Assembly: GCA_012064415.1 (NCBI GenBank)
Contig: SSNU01000185.1
Span: 113,634-177,633 of the forward strand
DNA: 64,000 nucleotides
Direction: 5' to 3'
DNA from: Gyrodactylus bullatarudis
Lineage: Eukaryota; Platyhelminthes; Monogenea; Gyrodactylidea; Gyrodactylidae
Under the pieces are notes generated by a model. That model had not been told where the DNA came from, made no database searches, and saw only the letters and a program-made list of their open reading frames with translations. The position numbers were made by a program, and so were the translations under genes. Shown here in pieces: positions 56,864-64,000 of this stretch. Each line of letters starts with the position of its first letter. Positions within the stretch are counted from its first letter, which is position 1.

Positions 56864-58450
56864 TGTTACAGTGTGTTCTGTAACTTAGTGTGTATACAAA
56901 ACACCCTAAAGTGTTTTGTAACTCAGTGTGTTTTAAGTGTGTTTTGTGAGAATAAAATCTATTCACACACTGAAATGAATACATCGGTATTTTCCTATAT
57001 CTACGCATGTACTGAGTGTAAGATAGACATGTCAATGATATGACTAGACACACACTTGTTCTTTCCTATATTTTGGGATTGACTAAACTTAAAAAGGATT
57101 TCTTCAATAAACCATTGATAATGATTTCATTTTCACAATGTCTGACCCGAGGGCTAAAATCACTCAATTTATACTTGATTTAAAAGCATCAAACGCTTAT
57201 TCTCTTATGACTAAAAATGAAATTGATAACTCAATCAGGCGATTCAAATGCATTCAAAACATGGTTGAAAAACCCTCATCAACTGACTACAAACTGATGA
57301 AGAATTATGAGCTATTACCAATAGATGGATCAGAACACCTTATTAAGCCTATCGATAAAAACTCCAGAAAGGTCCTAAAATTCGCCCCTTTGGAAAATAT
57401 TTTTGATATCCTTGATAAGAAACATATAGAATTATGTCATAGTGGTAGAGATCGGAAGGTTCATGATATTAGAGATGAATAGGCAAATATCACCTATGTT
57501 CAAATTCAGAAATTCCTAGATTTATGTCTAATTTGTCAAATGAAGAAGGCAAGAAGGAATAAAAACATTCTTGTAAAACTAATACTAACAACTGACTTCA
57601 GTCGAAGAGTTCAAGTTGATCATATTGATTTCCGATCAAGACCAGATGCAGAATTTAAGTATATTCTTAACTATCAAGATCACTTTACAAAGTTTATTCA
57701 ACTCTATGCTCTGAACAATAAAAAGGCTCAGAGTGTTTACGATGTCCTCAATCGCATATTCCACACTTTCGGAGCCCCAGATATTCTACAGTGTGACAAC
57801 GGTAAGGAATTTGCCAATACTATTCTTAAATCATTTATTGATAAATTTCCAAATTTAAGAATTGTTCACGGCACACCTCGCCATAGTCAATCGAATGGAG
57901 GAAAAGAGAGAGCAAATCGTGGTGTTCAGACATTATTATCTGCTTGGATGTTGGAAAATAATACTAAAAATTGGTCCGAAGGATTATTGAGTGTTCAACT
58001 GGCAAAGAATACTTCATTACATGCTGGCACAAAGAAAAGACCATTTAAATGCTTATTTGGAAAGAAATACAAAGCCGGTTATAAATCTATTGAAGAAATT
58101 CCAGGAAATGACGAACTAAATCACGAGCCGATCCTTAAAGAAGAATACAGAAGTGGAAACGAAGAAAGTTTGCCAGATCATGCTCAAAATTTGAAATCAA
58201 CTGCGAGTATCTGCCCCGACGAGAATTTAGAGTTCGAAGATCTTGAAATAGATCAACATTTAGAGGAGACGCAAGCTCTTTCTCAACAAAATCGGGCGAT
58301 TTGTTTAAAAAATCTTACAAAGCAGCATGATCGGATGCTGATTGTAATTATGTGGTTGAATTTACTTTCAGATGAAAGTAAATTTGCTGGTACAGAGCAG
58401 GATAGTTATTCCTACATTAAAAAAAGGAATCCTTGGAACGCTACATGAAC
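56864..58450 (+). mobile_element. Ginger-like transposon, right end not found
   Basis: TGTTACAGTGTGTTC at 56864 resembles the family A terminus. The next 120 bases hold repeated GTGTTTTGTAAC/CAGTGTGT motifs. The integrase gene starts about 270 bases inside. No complementary right terminus was seen before 60 kb, and the cysteine-rich tail coding part is absent, so the 3' side is probably truncated near 58450. Confidence 0.6.
57138..58448 (+). pseudogene. Ginger-type integrase (KRBA2/SCAND3-like), single in-frame stop
   Basis: Starts at ATG 57138 (MSDPRAKITQFILDLKASNA). Residues about 90-135 hold the HHCC zinc motif (HIELCH ... CLICQ), interrupted by one TAG at 57481 in the same frame as everything downstream. 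The core shows VQVDHIDFRS (first D, about 57615), LQCDNGKEFAN (second D, about 57795) and SNGGKERANRG (glutamate, about 57900), so all three catalytic residues are present. KNTSLHAGTKKRPFKCLFGK follows, as in KRBA2-like proteins. After about 58320 the protein departs from the family and lacks the cysteine-rich tail. Expected role is DDE cut-and-paste integration in the nucleus. The nearest local relative (25368) has lost its glutamate block. Confidence 0.8.
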
Positions 58451-59826
58451 GCTTGTTTTAACCCGGAATAATTTATCAGTATGGAATCCTAGGAAAGGAT
58501 TAAACTTAAATTTTTGCTTTTAATAGTACTAATTTTAACAATTAATTTTTATCAACTTTCTTAATAATGAAGTTAGAATTCTGAAAAACATACGAAACGA
58601 TGGATCATTATATAAATGGATGTTTTACATAGGATATTTTCCGGAAAATATTTATTTTCAGAAATTAAAAGAATTATATTCTTGAATTTATTGGTGAAAG
58701 TTTCTCTTTCTCTCATTGGCTAAGAAAAATCACTGAGATGTTAAACACAATTTGGGTAGAGAGGGATTGAAAAGGGATAATAGCTAGCATGAAACTTTTT
58801 CAATGTGAAAAATTCAATTTAAGATGCTGAAATTGGAATAGTCGTCGCTTGTTATTATTTATTACTTAATTTTGTAGAGAGGTAAAATTGAACATTTCAT
58901 GAAATTTCCAAAGTGTGAAATTTATTGTATAAGTAGAAGTATCGATCTAATTTTATAATTCCGATTTTCAGATCTGCCGATTCAAAGTAATAAGAAACTA
59001 TTTTTCTCCTGATCCTCTATAATTTGTGATATATATTAGAATTTCAAGATAGCAGTTACAGTTTCATTTTCATGTAAAGTGTATGAAGTAAACGGCTCTA
59101 TAAAACGAAATCTGAGAAATATTCTCTCGAAGTATACAAAGCTTTTTGAAAGTCAAAGTGAATTCAGTAATAATTGTATATGTTGTGCCTAGAGTGAAAC
59201 GAATGATGAAAGTGTAATTGCGTGTAAAATTCATTATTGTGGATTGTTCATTTATAAAGTTAAGTCATGAAAACTATGTTTTTCCAGCTAATAGGACTTG
59301 TACAACGGCGGTAAAAACTTTTGAAACATATTCAGGAAGGAAATTTACTCCTTGTGCTGATATTGCACATTGCTACAATAACGATCAATGACTACAATGT
59401 TATGATAGAAAATGTCCGAGAGTGCGATGATGCCTACAAAAAATTTACGTGAAAACGAGTAGCTTCATTGAATTTCAATAAAATTCAGCGTGGTAATTTT
59501 TTTTTCAATTTGCCGACCATTATTTTTGATACTCAATCGAATGGTATAAATTTCATCGATGTTTATGTAAAAAACTTGAAATCGTCATCTTAGAACTTAT
59601 TGCTATGAAACGTTGTAATATGGTAGATGTATGCATAACGATCACAAATATGAGGCCATTTTAATTCTATGTCATAAAAAATATTGAAAAATTCATGAAT
59701 ATAAGTAGATGCTGGGATTATTTAATTATAATTTTAATATGAATACATGATAGTATAGGGTTGGTTATTTTTTATCGATTTGGTTTTTTTATATACAATT
59801 ACTATTGAATTCACTTTATATGTATA
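58451..59826. other. AT-rich sequence, nothing recognised
   Basis: No coding similarity seen. Confidence 0.4.
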
Positions 59827-59976
59827 TGTTACCGTGAGGTTTTTTCTCTAAACCTTCCTCATGAGTTTAGATCCTAACGAAAAAAATCTATTCATGAGTG
59901 TTACTAGGAAAAGTTACATTTACGAAATATACTAAGAAATTTTTATATTTCCTGATTCACGACTTATACGGTAACT
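59827..59976. mobile_element. 150-bp MITE with TGTTACCGT ends
   Basis: TGTTACCGT at 59827 and ACGGTAAC(T) ending at 59976 are complementary. TATA is found on both sides (59823-59826, 59977-59980). Internal CATGAGT motifs are inverted. By termini and TSD it belongs with the Ginger-type group; no coding content. Confidence 0.6.
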
Positions 59977-60179
59977 TATAGTAATAAACTATTCATGATT
60001 TGTCGATTTATAATGATTATTTTTTTAGATTCGAGGATGCGAAGTAAAAATAATAGACTGTATAATATTTCAATTTTGTACATGATTTATAATATTTGTA
60101 CTTAAATATATGAATGAATGAAAAATTTAATAAACAACACATATGTTCTGCTTTACAATTTTCATTTTCACATAGAAAA

Positions 60180-60590
60180 GTTGATAGAAATTAATCTTCT
60201 TACAAAATAAGTATAATAAATTAATATTTATAACTCTATGTTTATATAATAATAATAATATTATAGTGAATATAATATTATTTCAAGAAAACACGTTATT
60301 TAATTATAAATATTTATCGAAAGAAATGATATAAATCTGTATTTATCAGTTGTTTAAAACTATAATACATATTTCATACATATAAGCATAGATCGATTGC
60401 CCATCCACCCTTTAAATCCTTATTATTCATATTCGTCAAGGTATATCTTGCAGATTATGGATAATTGGCAAAAACCTGATGAATTTGATTAAAAGTATGC
60501 ATATTCGTCAGGTTTTTGCTAATTATGCATAATCTGCAAGTTTTCCTGCTGATCGGCAAATTATCCAAATTCGTCACAATAGATATAATT
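60180..60590 (-). repeat. second copy of the 400-bp repeat with ATGCATAAT subrepeats
   Basis: Complement of 15650-16050 with moderate divergence; see that entry. Directly adjoins the hAT N-terminal fragment. Confidence 0.6.
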
Positions 60591-60609
60591 ATGAAGTTTA
60601 TCAACATAA

Positions 60610-60915
60610 TTATACCTGTAGGTAGGGGCGATTTTAATTTGTAAGGAGAGTCCAATAATTTTAAAAGAGCTTTTAAAGCTGGGTTATAAATAAATTTAAA
60701 GGGAAGATTATTGGATGCTATTGAAAGGGTTATTAAAAGGTCAAATGTGGCTTGACATTTTCCAAGAGCACAAGGAACAACCCTTGAGGCCTCATCTTCA
60801 TTAATTGTTTCTTTCACTGACTGTATATCAGAATGATTCTTCTTCAGGTGCTCAAAATACACCCTCTTGCCGTAAGCTTTATTGCAATGTTTGCAACATA
60901 GTTTTTTTATGATCT
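60610..60915 (-). pseudogene. hAT transposase N-terminal fragment with BED-type zinc finger
   Basis: The minus strand from about 60915 reads LCCKHCNKAYGKRVYFEHLK and KNHSD, a BED finger with C-x2-C and H-x4-H spacing. ATFDLLITLSIASNNLPFKF then IYNPALKALLKLLD follows, the usual hAT segment before the catalytic domain. It is cut at LKSPLPT, where the dispersed repeat starts. The frame is open throughout this part. Confidence 0.65.
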
Positions 60916-61133
60916 GAAAGTTATTAATGTACTACACATACCAAAGGAATCATTGAAATAGATTCGCCACAGGGCTTGCTTCATTGCTATGGATGTTTTT
61001 CGAATATGTGCACCGAGTAATTCGATGTAAATTAAACAAAAATTAAAAAATCATTCCAGAAAAAGAACCAGGCTTGTTATAAATGAACTCATGTCTAATA
61101 TTGATACACTGTGCAAAGCCCCTATATTGTATG
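60916..61133. other. no recognisable feature
   Basis: Short AT-rich interval. Confidence 0.4.
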
Positions 61134-62082
61134 TGTTACAGTATATTCTTAAAATTAGTTTTTTTATAAATATCCTAGTACAATCTTAAAACCAGTACAA
61201 AACTAGTAAATCCTTAAAATAATTTAAATTTTAAGGATATACTAATTTCGTACTGGGCTTGTCTAGTTAGTCTTTTTTCTTATTCAGAAGTTTCAAGATA
61301 CTATCACTAAAATTGTTCACATTTTTTCACCATCTGATTTGAAAACAACCACTCAAATAGAAATTTATCAGACTTTAAGAGAACTGTGTTGAGAGAGCAA
61401 ACCAAGACATTCAACCCAAGCTTACATGTAACACATCTTTATCATCAAAGGATCCAGAACCAGACTTTGAATACCTCATTATTGACGAAGATACGAAAAT
61501 CCCTGAATTCTATCGAGCAAGAGAAGATCCTGGATAACTTAAAGAGGTTGTTTCGGTTCTAGTAAAGGGACTTAAATAATTGGTATCAGGTTGGTATTTC
61601 TTGACGGTAGATTTACCCTTGAAAGGTTAAAAGTATTCCTAGAGGTATTTATGAATCCAGAAGACTTGACCAGAAAAAAACTTCCAACACGATCGACTGC
61701 AATGGAAAATCCTCTGAGTTCTGGAAAAGGAATTTAGAGGTTCAATTACACTAAATACTGCAGAATACTTCATGTAATTGTACAAATAGAGGTCTTTGAT
61801 GTAATTCAAAGTGCTATCATTCCCTCTTTTATTCAAATAAAAAAATAATTTTTTGGAATATTTTATGTTAAAATAAAATTTAGCTTAGACTGGAAGCATT
61901 AACAGTGTCCAGGTCTAGTGACAGTATCTTGAAACTTCTGAATAAGAAAAAAGACTAACTAGAAAATCCCAGTACGAAATTAGTATATCCTTAAAATTTA
62001 AATTATTTTAAGGATTTCTACTGGTTTTAAGATTGTACTAGGATATTTATAAAAAAACTAATTTTAAGAATAAACTGTAACA
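61134..62082. mobile_element. Ginger-derived element, family A, copy 3
   Basis: TGTTACAGTATATTC at 61134 and its complement ending 62082 begin inverted repeats of about 170 bp. The 4-bp TATG flanks both sides (61130-61133, 62083-62086), a more informative duplication than the TATA seen elsewhere. The interior keeps decayed integrase sequence. Confidence 0.8.
61370..61860 (+). pseudogene. decayed Ginger integrase C-terminus
   Basis: Reads FMNPEDLTRKKLPTRSTAME and NPLSSGKGI, then a stop, aligning with the C-terminal linker at 26600-26690. The following bases still resemble the Cys-rich tail in shifted frames (CNCTNRGL, CNSKCYHSL). Upstream frames contain only weak similarity. Confidence 0.55.
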
Positions 62083-62215
62083 TATGTAAAAATTTGAAAA
62101 AAGTAAAATTACAAGTAAACCCGAGAAAGGGGCAGAGAGGGCAAAGAGACCCACGCCCCCTATTAATTTTTCATCCAACTTTGTCCTTTCTTCCAATTTG
62201 GTCACAACATATATA

Positions 62216-63127
62216 TGTTACAGGGAATCCGTGACCTCCAGTGATTCCACGGATTAACCGTTATTCCACAGAATCACTAAAAGGCTAGTTATTCCGTAAA
62301 CTCGGTTTTCGAATTCACGAGTTATTCCGAAGAATCCCTGATAAGCACAGATAATTCCGCGATTATTTTAAAAACAGATGAAATATTGAAAATTTTTAAA
62401 TTCATTATTTGAAGAATTAAAAAAAACAGGGAAATGTTTTTTTTCGATAGACCTTTTATGACAAGCTCATTTAAATTAACGTAATGTATCTGTTTTTATT
62501 CCTTCAGAAATATGCCTTGAATTATTTTCAATTCAATTTTCAAGAAATTTAGATAATGTATGCTGAGTCCTATTCCAATCTTTGTCAAAAATATAGATAA
62601 ATAGTTGGTATCAATTTCATAAACCCAAACAGATGAAAACTCAATTTTTATGAGCTTATCAATATTGATAACCCTACTTATTTCTCCAAGTTATACTGTC
62701 AAGAACGGTTTAATCAGTTACTTTAAGATATAAAGGAGTCCCAAAATAGTAATTTATCTGATAAAATTTACTATCGAATTAGGACCCGGTATGACTACCA
62801 GATGATCGATGGAGAGAAAAGAAAACTAGATAAGAATACAAATAGACGCGAGTTCATTCCTCTCAACAAGATTTTCAACATAGTACACAGTCTTCATATC
62901 AGTCTTGGTCACTTGGACGAGATTTTATCTCAATAATTCATGATCAAAAAATAAAATTAATTCAAAATTCTACGGAATTATCAGTGCTTATTAGGGATTC
63001 CTCAGAATTACTAGTGCTTATCAGGGATTCCTCGGAATAACTAGTGAATTCGAAAACCGAGTTTACGGAATAACTAGCCTTTTAGTGATTCCGTGAAATC
63101 ACTGGAGGTCACGGATTCACTGTAACA
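62216..63127. mobile_element. Ginger-derived element, family C
   Basis: TGTTACAGGGAATCCGTGAC at 62216 and its complement ending 63127 begin inverted repeats of about 150 bp rich in GATTCC/GGAATC motifs. TATA flanks both sides (62212-62215, 63128-63131). The interior at 62690-62930 encodes RYDYQMIDGEKRKLDKNTNR, REFIPLNKIFNIVHSLHISL and GHLDE, similar to the N-terminal HHCC region of the integrases at 25560-25690 and 57310-57460. Confidence 0.7.
62690..62935 (+). pseudogene. Ginger integrase N-terminal remnant
   Basis: Open for about 60 codons around 62760-62935, with EFIPLNKIFNIVHSLHISLG aligning to FVPTEMVFDILLAVHKNLLHG in the gene at 25368. The zinc histidines are in place (HSLHISLGH). The catalytic core is absent. 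Confidence 0.55.
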
Positions 63128-63470
63128 TATATATATCATATTTTTTCACATCGAATTCATTAGTTCGACGATGTTCCATAAAACTTTTGAGCTTGAAGTC
63201 TGCTTTTCTTCTCTATTGATTTCACCATTAATTGCTCTTTTAATGTTGATTCGTTCCGGGCAGAACTTATGACGTCAATAAATCGAACTATCAATAAGTT
63301 TTATCATTATAACCGTTATATGGATAATATATTTATAATTGCTAACAGAATTTAATAGTGTTCAACTTCATGATTACAAAATATTATGCTTCACTCACTA
63401 AAGATGAAAATGAAAATTCGTAAATATTTTTTGGCAAAAGAGAAATAAATAAGAAATTGAAATAACAGGG
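63128..63470. other. no recognisable feature
   Basis: AT-rich interval. Confidence 0.4.
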
Positions 63471-63565
63471 TTGCCATGGTCAGCTTTAAGCCCTAACTCG
63501 AACCCTATTGAGAACTTATGGGGGATTTTTCACAGAAAATTTACTCCCAAGAAAAAGTATTTTAA
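63471..63565 (+). pseudogene. Tc1-type transposase C-terminal scrap
   Basis: Reads LPWSALSPNSNPIENLWGIF, the block carrying the last catalytic acidic residue (E in PIENLW) of Tc1-like DD34E transposases. Only about 25 residues are convincing. The open frame continues to 63794 but becomes unlike the family after KKYF. Confidence 0.6.
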
Positions 63566-63631
63566 GGTGAGAATTTATAATGAAGAAGAAAATTTTATAC
63601 AGAAAAAAACTCAGTCTACTCTGAATCAATT

Positions 63632-63850
63632 ATGGTTCGAAGAGACATCAAAAGCCTTCTTCTCATCAAAAAGTGCATTACTCCTCAAAGTCTTCATGGA
63701 CTCCGTGATCGATACAGAGTACAAGGAGAGATCAAGAATCTTGCAATCTTCAATAGAAGCAAAAATTTATTTGAAAAATTACCTAATATTATAAAAAGAA
63801 TGAGTTTATTTGAATTCAAAAGAGAAATTAACTCGAAATTCATTAACTAG
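63632..63850 (+). pseudogene. possible non-LTR retrotransposon C-terminus
   Basis: An open frame ends NRSKNLFEKLPNIIKRMSLF and then EFKREINSKFI. The pattern of LFxxLP...SLxxFKxxI is common at the C-termini of jockey/CR1-type ORF2 proteins. This is weak, based on a short pattern only. Confidence 0.3.
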
Positions 63851-64000
63851 AACCAAAAAAAAAATTTTACTTATTTCCTTAACTATGAAAGATGTATATA
63901 TATCTAGAAGTAATGAGTTAAACAAGTATACTAAATCACAATTTAAACTATTTCTTATGAAATTCTGACGCTTTACTAACTTATTCACATTCTAGAATCA

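Noticed and set aside
1..64000. CRISPR arrays, bacterial operons, ribosome binding sites, rRNA genes
   Set aside because: Repeat content, TSDs, pol III boxes and transposon types are all eukaryotic. No regularly spaced short repeats or rRNA-like conserved blocks were seen.

Overview
The window is AT-rich animal-type nuclear DNA with no recognisable host gene. Almost everything that can be identified is transposon-derived. The combination of Penelope-like elements (PLEs) with GIY-YIG endonucleases, Ginger/KRBA2-type integrase transposons, pogo/Tigger, piggyBac, hAT and Tc1-type pieces points to a metazoan, probably an invertebrate. Nothing seen allows a narrower call. One assembly gap of 894 N lies at 17600-18493, inside a piggyBac element.

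Layout. 1-10 kb: a jockey/CR1-like reverse transcriptase fragment at the left edge, a 1.1-kb long-inverted-repeat element (1406-2491), a pogo scrap, a decayed Gypsy pol (about 4740-5690) and a PLE endonuclease end (8510-9135). 10-16 kb: a Tc1/mariner-like foldback element (10273-12568) split by a 5'-truncated PLE with a 49-bp target duplication, then a striking inverted repeat with two 345-bp arms (14069-14992). 15-25 kb: decayed PLE copies on the minus strand with hammerhead ribozyme (HHR) motifs at their 3' ends, a piggyBac (16982-18872) and a Ginger-derived short element. 25-31 kb: a Ginger-like transposon with KRBA2/SCAND3-like integrase, followed by a nested element (Ginger-type shell, pogo inside). 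31-56 kb: many PLE pieces, including one nearly full RT-plus-endonuclease copy (41060-43550) and one flanked by HHRs at both ends (38980-40415). 49-56 kb: pogo and hAT fragments and a duplicated PLE 3' end. 56-64 kb: a Ginger-like integrase with all three catalytic acidic residues and one in-frame stop, three Ginger-type short elements with 4-bp target duplications, a hAT N-terminus and a Tc1 C-terminus.

The most interesting signal is a dispersed set of at least ten small HHR-like motifs in PLE terminal regions. They fall into three sequence classes. Each class keeps CUGANGA, GAAA and a short stem III, and stem I covaries between copies. In the best copies a segment just 5' of stem I is also complementary to the stretch lying between CUGANGA and GAAA. 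A second theme is a group of Ginger-type elements with different terminal repeats that all start TGTTAC and are flanked by TATA-like 4-bp duplications.

All calls come from reading the sequence and from family knowledge; no database search was run. Nearly all the protein-coding pieces are broken by stops, frameshifts or truncation.
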